From: Epiperipatus broadwayi
Lineage: Eukaryota > Onychophora > Udeonychophora > Euonychophora > Peripatidae
Length of the DNA: 64,000 nt
Direction of reading: 5' to 3'
Assembly: GCA_028023455.1 (NCBI GenBank)
Contig: JAQFVV010006649.1
Coordinates: 434,001 to 498,000, forward strand
Below, in pieces: positions 36,360 to 48,029 of this stretch (position 1 is the first letter of the stretch; each line of letters begins with the position of its first letter). The notes under the pieces are model-generated. The model was not told the origin of the DNA and did not search any database. It saw only the letters and a list, made by a program, of their open reading frames with translations. A program made the position numbers and the translations under genes.

Positions 36360-37190
36360 GCATACATGGTTTCAGAACAATATCTGGATTTTCATTGGGG
36401 AAGAAGTTTTGAGTAGCATTAAGGCTGAAAATATATATTGATAAAAACATTGTCAAAAAATTAACACATAAAATAACTGAATGGAATAAAAGGGAGATTA
36501 CATTTCTTAGTTCTAGATAAAGTGAAGAAATGAAGTACAAATGAAAAAAATCAGCTTTCTCTTTTGAAAAGGTTACAAGAATTCTATCATCTTTGGAAAG
36601 AGATAGATATAAAAACTGCTAGAATTCAACACTAAATATTGTGTCTTTCATTGGAAAGAGTGAATTAGTGTATTTTGATGAGCAGTTTCTAGCTTACTTA
36701 AATAAAGCATTCAAAGTTGTATGTTAAAGTGAATTTTTTATTATTTTATTGTCATTTTAACTTTTTGCAATCTTATCTGATTCTAAGAATTGTACAAATA
36801 TATTTCATATATTATTTTATTTTATACATGTAGCATATATTGTATACACATACATGCATATATATATATATATATTTTAAATACAAATATATTTTATATA
36901 CCTGTTTGTAATATAGGGGATTTTAATACAGACTTTCAAGTTCCCTTCCGCCATCCACTATATCTTATACAACCTATAAACATGACCACACACATGTGAA
37001 AAAGATAAATTATCTCCAATATACATAGTTCGTGCATGATTCAGAGAGCAATTTTGATAATCAAAATTCAGAGCTTGCTCCAATCTCTTTCTGTCTTTTC
37101 TACAGTATAGTCACTTCTTTTGATCTTGCTTCATTAATCCCTTCTCTTAATTGTAATATATTTTTCTCACCTTTTTGCATTGATAAAATT
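36360..37190. other. AT-rich DNA with a TA microsatellite
   Basis: A TA run lies at 36858-36876. The ORFs here are low complexity. No gene was recognised. Confidence 0.45.
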
Positions 37191-37204
37191 GTAAAGTTCT
37201 TAAA

Positions 37205-37292
37205 AATACACATTTCTTTTAACATTATAACAATCATTGGTGAAGTGTAAAATAAAGTCAACATTGTTATAGTGTTAAAAGAAAAGTGAATT
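37205..37292. repeat. Isolated ~30-bp-stem hairpin
   Basis: ACATTTCTTTTAACATTATA and ACAAT at 37211-37235 pair with ATTGTTATAGTGTTAAAAGA and AAAGT at 37264-37288, with few mismatches and a loop of about 28 bases. It could be a tiny MITE or a pre-miRNA-like stem. Position and AT content favour a MITE. Confidence 0.6.
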
Positions 37293-37739
37293 TTTTTAAT
37301 CTTAAATATTCTACTCAATTTTTTCACCATCTATTTATTGTTTTTCTCAATACTTACATTTCCAAATTTTACTCAAATTTCCATCCTACTTGTATAATGA
37401 ACTAATCACTTAGCAATCTTTATCTACTATTTAATCCTTCAAATTAATATCAAAATGATTTTCCCTCCTTAAGTAAACATTTTTTAAAATAATAACACTT
37501 TTCTGTTTTGTATTTTTTCAAACAATTTTTATTTTTTGCTTTCAATTTAATTGAACTTATAGTGTTCCTCAGAGATTTAGTTAATATTTTGATGAAAGGT
37601 ACGGACATATTTAACTGAAATAGAAGTGAAATAAAATTAGTTGAAAAAGTGAAAATTAGAGAATTAGTGTTTTTGTATTAAATGGAACAATATAGTGAAG
37701 TAAATGAATCAGCTTTAAAATTTTTGTTTTTTAATTCAT

Positions 37740-38970
37740 CATTTTCATCCATTATTAATCCACTGCAAGGTAGATTTTATTCATCCATCTTATATCCATC
37801 CTAGATTTTGAAGTTTCTTGTTAACCAGTTTAAGATCCCATCTGTCCATCTATTATCTCTTCTAGTAACATATCCGGCCTAGCTCCATTTCAGTCTCTTA
37901 ATTCTTTAAATAATGTCAGTGATTTCTGTTTGTTCTTTCATCCATCTTTTTTTTTATCGATCTCTTCTTTTTACTTCCAACTTAATATTTCCATGCTTTG
38001 TTAAGTTGTTTGAAGTTCCTGTATTGCTCTTCTTTTAAGTTTCTGATTATCAGATTTATATATAAAAACTGATAAAACAGATCTATTGAAATCCCTTTTT
38101 TCCCCAAACACATAAATATATTTCTTTTTTAATATTTTTATTTCTACAAAAAAACATTATTCAAGTTTAATTCTGTGATTTCCATCTGTATTAATAATCT
38201 GATCAAAGTAATTGTAGTTTTAATTGTTTCTAAAAAATCCATTAAGATTAAAGCCTTATATGTATTTATGTGTTTAATAAGAATCAATGTTTAAAGTCTT
38301 TTTAGTGATTTATCTTTAGTTTTCCTTTCTGCTTTCATCTGCTAACTTTTGCAATATTTCCTTTACAAAAACAATCACATCATCTACAAAATTTAGATGT
38401 CTTAAATAATTTTTACTTATTTTTATTTCAATAGGCTTCATTTTAATCCACAAAATATTTTTTTGTAATATGAAGTCATTCCTATCATACATTGTATCAA
38501 TATTAATTTTCTTAGGGTCATCATGCAATCTAATCGCCAAAGTTAGCATTTTGATAAATATTCTTCTGAATATAACATTCCAGATCTATATATTGATGGT
38601 TTAAAGCTTTAGTCACTATGGAATTTCTTATAGAATTGAATGCTTTTTCATAATTTATAAATCCAAAATATAATGATAATTCATAATCATTGATACTTTC
38701 TATAACTTTTCTCAATACTTGGATACGATCCGTTGTGCTAAAACCTATTTTAAATTTAGCTTTTTCTTTTGATTTATTAGAATCCAAAGTTTATTAGATT
38801 TAATATGTAATTATCTTAGGAAAGATGTTATGTAGAAGTGATAGAAGAAGATAGATAGTTCTATAATTTCTAATATATTTTTTATTATCTTTCTTAAATA
38901 TCAATATCACTACTGTATTCTTTCAGTCATTTGGTTCATTTTAGTTATTTAGACATTTGGTATATAGTTA
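37740..38970 (-). pseudogene. RTE non-LTR retrotransposon fragment (RT and 3' part)
   Basis: On the minus strand, 38787-38530 gives KFKIGFSTTDRIQVLRKVIE and YFGFINYEKAFNSI, the reverse-transcriptase fingers and first catalytic block. Next, 38549-38316 includes LRHLNFVDDVIVFV, the F-DD catalytic motif. Further on, 37860-37800 reads RRDNRWTDGILNW, the RTE C-terminal tail. Stops and frameshifts are frequent. The site corresponding to the 48668-49012 insertion is empty here (KKINIDTMYDRND). Confidence 0.85.
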
Positions 38971-39029
38971 TGAACAATTTTTTATAGCATTCATTTTTTG
39001 TAAAACGAATTAGTCTTTTTTTAAAAAAT

Positions 39030-41240
39030 TTTTTTTTACTATATAACAAAAAAATTTAATACAGTGTAAGTTCACATTGATCTTAACATTAATAAATACA
39101 CCATTGCTGATACAGCAAAATAATTAACAAATATATTATAACGATCGAAATGAAAGTGAAGATCGAATCTAACCGCAAAAACAATATCTGCAACTACCAG
39201 GGCGCCATCTAGGCATTTGAGCCTAGAAAAATTTATAAAGTAGGCAGATACGCGCTGTTAAGATTCCACTTTATTTAAATATTCCGATCGTTAGCCCAAG
39301 TCACTAGCTCAGCGGAGACGCAGAGATAAAAATCTATAAATTTTATATCTTAAATATAAAAGAATAAAAGCCACTGCCAGAAATTAACACATAAAAATAT
39401 TTATTTACGCACATATAAAATAACATTTAAATTTTGAGGAATAAGTTTAACATTTTAGATTTTTATATTAACTTTTAATTTTACATTTAACTAAGTTTCA
39501 ATGAGTTTAATATTTTATTTAGATAGTCAAGTATGAATAGACTACATAGATCTGCATTTGAAAAGAAAATATTCTTCCCTGATTTAACCTTAGGCAACAA
39601 ATTTTGCAACCAAACTGGCGCCAATCCATCTGATACATTCATGTATTCAATGTAGCATGATACGACAACACAAAATACTATACTGTCAGGAAACGTACAT
39701 CTGAACAATAAGTAGAAATAGAGAAGACATTGACTCTCCACCAACAGGAATGTGACATCTGTTGGCAAGTAGAACAATAAACAAAAAACTCCATAGGAAT
39801 GGACTGCGGTCTTCTGCCGACTTACAAACCCATCCATAGGCAAACAGAGGGTGTGTGGCGTATATCTATAATCCTGCCCGTAGCGGACCTCGTACTACAT
39901 CTACTAATTACACAAATATATCCAATCCATTGAACCAATTCAACTACGAAATGAATAACCTAAGATTACCCTCCCTTAATATAACTTTACAAAACTATAT
40001 AGCCATTCACGCCCGACTTAAATTTAACATTTAAATACGTTCGCACAAATGCATTTTATAAAATTTGTTTTAAAATGTTGAGTACAGATCAGCTGCACAG
40101 ATTCCACGGTCAAAAACATTCCAAATTAAACACAACCGATCAAAATACAAAGTCATCGATAAACGTCACTTGCATAGGGAATATACAAATCCCATTAGCA
40201 TTCATCGTAAGATGCTTGCAGTGATATCGTTGACATATATTCTAATCGAATGTGAAAACCACAACATTACCAACCGCTAACGAATCTATGCAACGTCTAT
40301 ACCCAACCTAAATTTCATCATTTAAAATTTAAACAATAAACAATTTATACAATAAGAAAGAAAAAAAATGGAAATGATTTTTATCAATCGGAAAACATAT
40401 AAAATTAAACATTATTAATTTGATTTAAAAACTTACAAAAGTCAGATAAGAGTCCGTTTTAACATTTAAGTTGGCTTGTTTATTAATTTGTAAAACTTGA
40501 CGAAAGTTCTTAATTGATTTCAATAATTGTTCATTTCATATAGCTTATGGTAGAAGAATCCATGTTCCCGTTGGCAATTCCCACGGAGACTTTCCTGGAA
40601 GACCGGTCTGATATTTTGGAGGTAGCATTAGCTGGTTCTGTTCTGGTATCACAGTCTTTGCATTTTTAAAATAAGTGAGTGAGGATGACAAGTACGTCTT
40701 GTCGCTCGACTCACCAAAATCAAGTTGGAAAAAACTGATTGGAACTCAATATTTTTTCTTTTTATAGTCCTCCTATGGATTCCATGAACAAAAACGTCAC
40801 TGTTCTGTTTTTTCGTTATGGTCCGGGCCTTTATTTGCTTCCATTGTTCAAGCTAAAATCTCTTTCTTCTCTTATCTAACTTTTCATCTGACTTTTTAAT
40901 TAAACAGCTTTTAGATAATTAATAAACAATCATTTCCATTTATAGATTACAGGAATTAATTAATACCTTTTTTTATTTTAACTTACGTTATTTTTTTATT
41001 AAAATATTTTTATATTTCAATCTTGTATTTTTTTATTAAAAAAAATATGTTCAAATACTTTTTTTTTTTTTTGTTTATGAAAAAAATATTTTTAAAGTTT
41101 AGCATCTGTGCGAATGTATATACGTTTAACAATATTTTAATTTTAGCGTTTAGTTTTTTACTTTTATTTGCGAACTTTTAAGTTTTTATTTTAAATAAAT
41201 GTAACGACATATTTATATATCGTTACAATATATATATATA
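39030..41240. other. Unassigned region of higher GC, possible LTR element remains
   Basis: GGGCGCCATCTAGGCATT at 39199 and, on the minus strand, GGATTGGCGCCAGTTTGGTT near 39626 look like LTR-element and primer-binding-site words. TGTAACGA---TCGTTACA at 41200-41227 is a perfect 8-base inverted repeat of the TGTAAC type common at LTR ends. Two long copies that would prove an LTR pair were not found. The ORF at 39487-39843 (minus) has no known domain. Confidence 0.3.
40547..40669 (+). other. Short exon-like ORF of 40 codons
   Basis: ATG at 40547 opens MVEESMFPLAIPTETFLEDR and 20 more residues (ending VLVSQSLHF) before TAA. Codon use is balanced and GC is higher than around it. TTTCATATAG just upstream is acceptor-like, and AAGTGAGT just after the stop is donor-like. 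It is not recognised. It could be a terminal coding exon, a captured exon or chance. Confidence 0.25.
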
Positions 41241-41264
41241 TGTCTTTAAATTAACAATAGCAGA

Positions 41265-41580
41265 TTACAGCTGAAATAGAGATATTGCTACATTTAAATT
41301 TAGATTTTAGAAACCATCTTTATAGGCGTGATTCTCCTATCCACTGAAATGACACTTGATTTTTCTTTAATGCAAAATTGTTCAAACTTGTTAATAACAT
41401 AACTTAGTCACTGGGAAGCATGATCACATTCAAATGTTTAAATAAAAGATTAAAATAGTCAGAATATACAGAATGCTTTGTAAAATAGAGGTGTTGCTGT
41501 TTCTAAATTCATGTTTAGAAAGCATCTTATTGGGCATAACTCTGTTCTTTACTGAAATGACACTTTCTTAATTACTTTAA
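41265..41580 (+). repeat. Diverged tandem duplication of about 217 bp
   Basis: ATAGAG-TATTGCT--ATTTAAATTTA-ATTTTAGAAACCATCTT near 41276 is echoed at 41487 (ATAGAGGTGTTGCTGTTTCT), and ACTGAAATGACACTT occurs in both at 41344 and 41552. Strongly diverged. Confidence 0.6.
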
Positions 41581-41929
41581 TTTTTTTTGTGTGTGTAATC
41601 TGGAATTATTATCTAGCAATTATGATTATATTAAGATGTTTAGAGAAGAAAGTATAAAGTAATCATTCATATTTGCTATTGCCTCTCATTAATGTTTTAT
41701 TAGATTCATAGTCTTTAATTCCAATCCTTTTCATTTCTATTATCGTTTTTTTAGTAGTATATTACATAGCACATTCTAGGAAGTGTGTTTTAACATTAAT
41801 ATAGATTAAGACAATATAATGTTAAAGTCAATTTTTAAATTAATTCTGCAATATTAATTTCCAAAATTATTAGAAAAGAACTTAGACTTAGTTTAATTTC
41901 TTGCAGATGATGTATTTTTAACTGAAGAA

Positions 41930-43480
41930 TATGATACTTTTAAAAGTTTTTCATTTTCTTAAAATTGTGTTTCAAAATGGAGGTTAGGTTTTTAATGATG
42001 TCATTACATCTTTTTTTTTTTGCTCCAGATTTTTAAGAAATCAGTATTAAATATTGACACTTTCCGATTAGACTTAATAATTTATAAAATTATGTATCTG
42101 GCATTCAAATATAATATATAAAATTTGAAAAACAGGTGACAAAAATTTTGAAGTTCTTTATTGATAGAAGCAAAAGTGATGACTAGATTTAATTTTGTGA
42201 GTTGCTTTTGACACTATATATATATATATATATGCATTTTATGTATTAAATAGGATTATAAATAAAAATGATGATAAAAAAAATTAGCAATAATTTTCCC
42301 ACTAAGGTATTTTTTTAGTCTTTTTTATAAGCTTACTATTTCTCTCTATGAATTCTTTTTATTTTAGGTGTCTCTCCTAATTCATTATGAATATCTACAT
42401 ACCATTTTGTTCTTCAACAATTTTTCTACTGAACTTAAAAGTTACATTTTCTGTTAGATAAATTTTTCCTAATTTCTATCAGCAGTTTGTAATTCCGAGT
42501 ACCTTTTTCATTTACATTGCCATTCATAAAATGGTAGTCTTTTTTTGTTTTATTCACATCTTTCATTTCCATATCTGTAGAGTTTACTTTTTAAAATTGT
42601 TAGTATTTTTAATAGGCTCTATAAGCCTTTTAATTTTTCATAATTATGGAATTTCACTACTTTCATATTTTTTTTTACAATTTCTTTTTCCCTGGAAAAA
42701 TATTTTTATTATTAATCACAACTGCTAGTTTGGATTATATTTTTAGATTCAGTACCAACCTTTGTTGCATTTATTTTTTATTATCTGTTTTTGTTCGCAC
42801 ATGTTAAACTCATCCAGATATTTTTTTTTTTTTTTTAAGATTTTTGCTAAAAATTTATCTTTTATATATATATTTTTCATTGGAATTCTTTTCACACTTG
42901 TTTCCTTAAAAACATACTCATAGCTTCTTTCAGATTCCAGCTTTGTAAATACATTTTTAATTTCTCATTCTCTCACCCCATTTTTCTTTAAATTTTTTGT
43001 CTTTTCTGTTATTTCTAGTATTTTTTATTATATACTTTTTTTTTCTTTCCTTATATTTTTGTGCCTCTTCACAAATATTTTTTTTCAGAATCGATATTAT
43101 TTTTTCTTGCTTTTTCATTCACATATTTTTATATTTTAATTTTTCCATGTTTTTGACTGACTGTCTTTTTATTGTAAGTAAAATGTAACACATCATTATA
43201 TAAATAATGTATATTGCGTTTTATGTCTAGGTTTATAAATCTTTTAGTTTTTATAAACATTTTTGCTTACTAAATTTAACACTTTAAAAGTTTTTTAATA
43301 AATAAAATAATATTAAATAAATTGTAAAACTTAAGCTCCAATCAGATGCAGATCCACTTTCCAATATTTTAATAAACAATATATATATGCACTTCCTTTT
43401 TAAAAAAATTATAATTTCAAGATAGAAAAATAGAGAATTGCCAATAAAAAGTTATAAATCTTGTATATTCAAATACTCAA
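41930..43480 (-). other. A-rich minus strand, possible decayed retrotransposon body
   Basis: The plus strand is T-rich throughout, which on the minus strand gives lysine- and asparagine-rich broken frames downstream of the CR1-like ORF1 at 43505-44596. Position suggests the decayed ORF2 of that element, but I could not identify an endonuclease or reverse-transcriptase motif. Confidence 0.2.
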
Positions 43481-43504
43481 TTTTAATAATTTCTTCTTTT
43501 CTAA

Positions 43505-44596
43505 CTATTCTTTTATAAATTCTTTTGACTCTTTTTTCTCCATTACATTTATAAATAACTTGCTTACCATTTTACAGACCCATTCCCTCTTCACATACAC
43601 ATTTATATCTAAATCAGCTACCTTTTGATTATTTCTTACATCCAATCCATTCTTCTTCTTTCTAATAAAACTGGCACTTAAAACTCCACACCCCTCCTTT
43701 TTTTCGTAACTATATTGTTTATAAATCAAACTCCCCAAAAGTTCACTTCCTTGTTTTTCTAAGTGCAACCCATCATTACTATATAACTCCCTCTTTCCAA
43801 TAAAAAAATCCCACACATCCACAAACATGTCAGTCTCTCATTTATAGAATATGCCCTATCTAATATATACCTCGTGTCAAATCTTAGTAATAATCCAACT
43901 ATTCCTACTCTTCCTTTATTCCTATTCAAATTCCTAATCAATTTTATGTACTCATCCATTACTCTCTCTGATGGCTCTGACAAATTATTAGTCCCTACCA
44001 TAACATACATCTCTACTCCCTTGCTTCTTTACATTATCTGTAGCATCCCTAATTCTAGCTCCAAGTAAACATACTCTTACATACCTGTGTCTATTTTGTC
44101 TTGCGATTATATCTCTACATTCTCTAATTAGTGAATATCCCATCAATACTATCTCATAATCTTTTTTCTCTGCTTCATCCGTAACATTCTCTACCACTTG
44201 GACTTTCTTATCTACTTCTTCCTTATCAATACTACTCAATAATTTTTTCATCTGCTTACACTTCATTTCTAACGATTTTAATTTTGCTTCTATATCCTTT
44301 ACCTCTTCCTTTATCTTACTTATTCTTTGGTTAACCATCTCCATTTCACAACTAATTTCTCCACCCATATCTCCTGTCACTCTATTAAAACCATACTCTA
44401 TCCTATCTTCCTCAATTACATTTTGCTCCATTTCTCCTGACTTTCTCTTTAAACTATCTACACTTAGAAACCACTTTTTCACCTCTTTTATCACATTTAC
44501 ACACCAGCTACATAGCCATAAACCTGTTACATTATTCCTAGTCTTTTTTAAACATTTCAGGAGATAAATCTCATCACATACAATACACTCTACCAC
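43505..44596 (-). pseudogene. CR1/L2-like ORF1 with SGNH esterase domain
   Basis: Three overlapping minus-strand frames make one protein. The N-terminus has paired cysteines (CIVCDE, then CSWCVNV), zinc-finger-like. Next comes a coiled coil (SKIKEEVKDIEAKLKSLEMK). Then follows an SGNH-hydrolase fold: IVLMGYSLIRECRDI (where GDSI/L is expected, so GDS has become GYS), RVCLLGARIRD, YVMVGTNNL (block III GTN) and SNDGLHLEKQGSELLG (block V DGLHL). This domain order is that of ORF1 in CR1/L2-type non-LTR retrotransposons. Two frameshifts, near 44010 and 43810, break it. The catalytic serine of block I is kept but its Asp is lost. Confidence 0.75.
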
Positions 44597-44599
44597 AGC

Positions 44600-45230
44600 A
44601 CACCTCCTTTCTGACCATTATATATGCATTGTGGAACACAAATGCAATCCATATTCCTTATTTTCCAAGTCATCTACTCTATTTGACTTTATATTTTCTC
44701 TCCTACTCTTCAAACCCCTTTGCACGGAAGGATAAAAACTTTACTTTCTTTCAATGATGATCGATCAATAACCATGTGTTATCTTGTTTCTCAAATAAAT
44801 TACTCTTTCTTAAATTAAAAAAATTATTTAGTAGCAAACTTACTAAAAAACCAACTAATCTTATACAATTTAGTTATAAAATATCTTTACTGTAATGTTT
44901 ATTTATATATGGTGCAAATATATTGGCATTTGGTAAAAGCTAAAAAATAAAAGTAAATTTAGATTTTTTTTTTTTGACTATAATTTTTTTTTTTAAAAAA
45001 AAAAACGGTACAATGAAAGTTAAATTATTCTTTCGTATTTTTTTTTATGTAATTAGAAATAAAAGTAGAACTGGAGAGAACAAAAGAATTCCAAAAGTAA
45101 AAAAAAAAGATAAGCTAAAAGAAAAATATTTTAGCTAATTAAAGAATTAAAGATGGCTGAAAGATTTGCTAAAAAATGAGAACTTTGTAATTGAAAAATG
45201 AGTAAAGACTGTACAAGATTATGAACCAAA
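44600..45230. other. AT-rich DNA between elements
   Basis: 5' flank of the CR1-like ORF1, with paired poly-T and poly-A runs near 44968-45005. No gene recognised. Confidence 0.4.
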
Positions 45231-45279
45231 AACACCATGATAATAGCATGCGCAGAAGTCTGAAAACTGGGCCTCTAGT

Positions 45280-45287
45280 ATAAAAGG
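45280..45287 (+). promoter_or_regulatory. TATA box candidate
   Basis: CTAGTATAAAAGGCAGAGAC has a consensus TATAAAAG in a locally GC-richer context, about 145 bases before the ATG at 45429. It could drive a host gene or lie in the U3 part of an LTR. Confidence 0.45.
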
Positions 45288-45428
45288 CAGAGACCAGTTT
45301 GAAGAACGTCTTGTTTTTTCTATTTTTTACTTTGGCTGGTTTTGGATTATTAAATCTAAGACCACTGCATGGTGAAGTAATCCTTCATGCTGGAGTAGAC
45401 CAGGGCTTTTGCTGACATCATTAAGAAG

Positions 45429-45569
45429 ATGGACACTAGAAAAGATTCTGCAACTAGCCTTCGGAATGGACTACAAGATCAACTAATAATCAATGACCAT
45501 GAGCTCATTTTAACCCTGAAAAACTGCATAGTTATCTGCAACCATCATGAATTCACTAAACTTACCGGT
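45429..45569 (+). CDS. Possible first coding exon, unrecognised
   Basis: ATG at 45429 in good context (AAGATGG) opens MDTRKDSATSLRNGLQDQ and continues to NHHEFTKLTG. It then meets CTTACCG/GTAAGT, a near-perfect splice donor at about 45569-45575. The frame stays open beyond it to 45752, but the sequence after the donor becomes AT-rich and intron-like. The protein is not recognised. A TATA box stands upstream, and TCCTGGCGCCCAGAAC at 46094 resembles a primer-binding site, so a retroelement leader is an alternative. The matching 3' exon was not found. Confidence 0.35.
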
Positions 45570-45575
45570 AAGTTA

Positions 45576-46640
45576 TGCTTCATTATTCCTGATTGTGCAA
45601 ATTTAACCATTTTACAAACAACTTGTAAAAATAAGCTTATAATAGGATCCCGATATAGACTTTCGTGTTATTGTTCAAGAGACTCTTGTTTACCCCAGAA
45701 CTTTTTAATTAATTATTTAACTGTTGTTTTTTTATTAATGTGTCACGTCTGAATTAATGTGTGTTCTCTCCAATTTATTTGATTAATAATTTCCTTTAAA
45801 CATTTTTAATCTATTAGAATAAAAATATTTCCAATACCAATTTTCATTTGTACATTATTAGTAATAGTTATTATCTTTTATTATTAAATTTATTATTAGT
45901 TTAATAAGATTTAAAAATGTAATTTACCTTTGCCAATATGTTATAAGTTCCAGGAATAATAATATTTAAAAGATAATTTTAGTTTACGGTAGAATTACCG
46001 ATTCTTAAAAATAAAATTAAAAAAAAATCTTTTCGTTTTTATTTACAACTTGCGAGACATGCTGGCGACAGATTTTAGCAGATTCTTATGAATCCTGGCG
46101 CCCAGAACAAATAAATTAAAAGCTGATTTTGTCAATAGCACAATTCTCAACAATTTCTAGGCCGAGTTGATCAGGAAATATAGTTATGTTTTTAGAAATA
46201 GAAATACAACTTTCTTCTTTTTGACATAACTTGATCAACTCGCACGCAGTTTATATTGTATGTAAAGGCCTAGCAAGACGGAAAACGTTATATTACATTA
46301 ATACACATTCAACAAAATAATTTTTTTTTATTTCTATATTTTGCTATTAACTGAAAGGAGGCTCTTTGATTCCTAATGTCCACTCCATACATTCTTGTCA
46401 TTGCAACTGTTATTACTATGTCATTATTCATATAGTATATGAACATGGATGGGCTGCTCAGCAACACGCATTAGGCAAAATGGTGACTTTATTGGCTTTT
46501 TACCTCGGAGTTTAAGATCAAGAAACACCATGTTCTTCTCAGTTGCCTGATAAGATAGAATGAATGTTTGTGTAAATGATAAATATTTTTCCAATAGATA
46601 TATACAATTATGACAGCCAAAAATAAATCATGGCCCTTAT
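45576..46640. other. AT-rich DNA, intron-like or LTR-related
   Basis: Contains two GC-richer spots: GGCGACAGATTTTAGCAG to TGGCGCCCAGAACA (46070-46110), and GCCGAGTTGATCAGG with its partner TTGATCAACTCG (46162-46240), which pair as a short stem. No ORF recognised. Confidence 0.35.
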
Positions 46641-46734
46641 TCCCAGGAGGCTGTAAAGTCACCAACCAAGGCAGCGAGGGTGGCCGAAGGCGGAGGGTGC
46701 TAAGAATCCCCTGACTGCGGACCCAGGCTGCCAT

Positions 46735-47560
46735 TTGATGACAACTTTTTATTTAGGTACTTACAGCTGTAGATCACTTTCGAGTAAAGGAAGAGTGCAA
46801 GAATTAGAAGAACTGTCTTATATTAAATGGGGCATTATTGGACTTTGTGAAATTAGAAGAAAAGGTGAAGAGACAATTGATTTAAAAAATGGACATGTAC
46901 TCTATTATAAAGGCACAAATATTGGAAATACGAGTGAAGTAGGATTCATTATAAATAAAAAGTGGAAGAACAACATTGTGGAGATTGATGGTATATCAGA
47001 CAGAGTGGCAGGATTAGTTATACATTTTAATAGCAGCTACCAAATGCAGATAATTCAGGATTATGCCCCAACAAGTTCTCATAGTGATGAAGTTATAGAA
47101 GATTTTTATATGGATGTACAAAAAGCTTTTGATCAGAGTAAACATTTTAAAATTGTTATGTGAGACTTTAATGCTAGAATTGGTAAACAAATGAAAGATG
47201 AAAGTGCTGTAGGTAATTTTGGATATGGTAATAGAAATGAGAGAGGACGTAGACGTGTGGAGTTTGCAGAAAAAGAAAAACTTTATATTATGAATTTTTT
47301 TTTTTTGAGAAAAATGTTAAAAGGAAATGGACATGGAAGCATCCAAATGAAGGTTCAGCAGAATTAGATTATATTTTGATTAACATGAAGTACATATTTC
47401 AAGATTGTAATGTTCTTAATAAATTTAACACAGGAAATGATCATCGATGTAAGATACGTGTTAATGCAAAACTAGAGAGACAAAAATTATTAATAAAAAC
47501 AATATTTACAGTTGATATTTCTAATCTTCAGAAATATTCTAATGAATTTAATTAGAACTT
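46735..47560 (+). pseudogene. RTE apurinic-like endonuclease domain
   Basis: The frame starts MMTTFYLGTYSCRSLSSKGR, with WGIIGLCEIRRKGEE giving the glutamate block and YAPTSSHSDEVIEDFY the middle part. At 47161 a TGA replaces the glycine codon of the conserved GDFNA motif (VM-stop-DFNARIGKQ). A frameshift occurs in the poly-T run at about 47293. Then RKWTWKHPN, ELDYILIN and GNDHRCKIR (the final DH block) appear in other frames. The order is that of the exonuclease-endonuclease-phosphatase domain of RTE elements. Inactive. Confidence 0.85.
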
Positions 47561-47605
47561 ACAATTTGGTTTCAAGTATTAGTAGATTTTGAACATGATT
47601 CAGAT

Positions 47606-47974
47606 TTGAATGAAATTAATATGAAAATAACTGATACACTTTTAAAAACTGCAACAAATATAGCTGGTAGAAAAAAGAAGCAATTGACCAATAAAATTTC
47701 TACTGAGACTGGAGAATTTATGAAGAAAAGAAGGAATATGAAGATATACAAAAATGATGCATTAAAAAGGATTGAATATCTAGAATTTTGTAAAATGGTA
47801 TGGAAAAGACTTGAAAATGATATAAGAAAGTATAACTGTGAATTAGCAAGGAAATCTGTAGAAGAGAATAAACATCTCAAGAATGTAAAACAACATTTTG
47901 CCATTGGTAGGAAATTTATAGCTGCAATAAGAAAACAGATGGAATTATTATTAAAAAGAGAGATGACATCATGA
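47606..47974 (+). pseudogene. RTE linker between endonuclease and RT
   Basis: An open frame of 122 codons, lysine-rich, including MKIYKNDALKRIEYLEFCKM and ENKHLKNVKQHFAIG. The same stretch is recognisable on the minus strand of the copy at 61600-61400. It is the region joining endonuclease and reverse transcriptase and has no catalytic motif of its own. Confidence 0.75.
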
Positions 47975-48029
47975 AATGGATAGAAGACTTTTATTAAGAA
48001 TTATATTGTAATAATGAACAAGTACCTCT

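Noticed and set aside
36858-36876. TA microsatellite as origin or promoter
   Set aside because: TA runs of this length are frequent in this window and have no associated signal.
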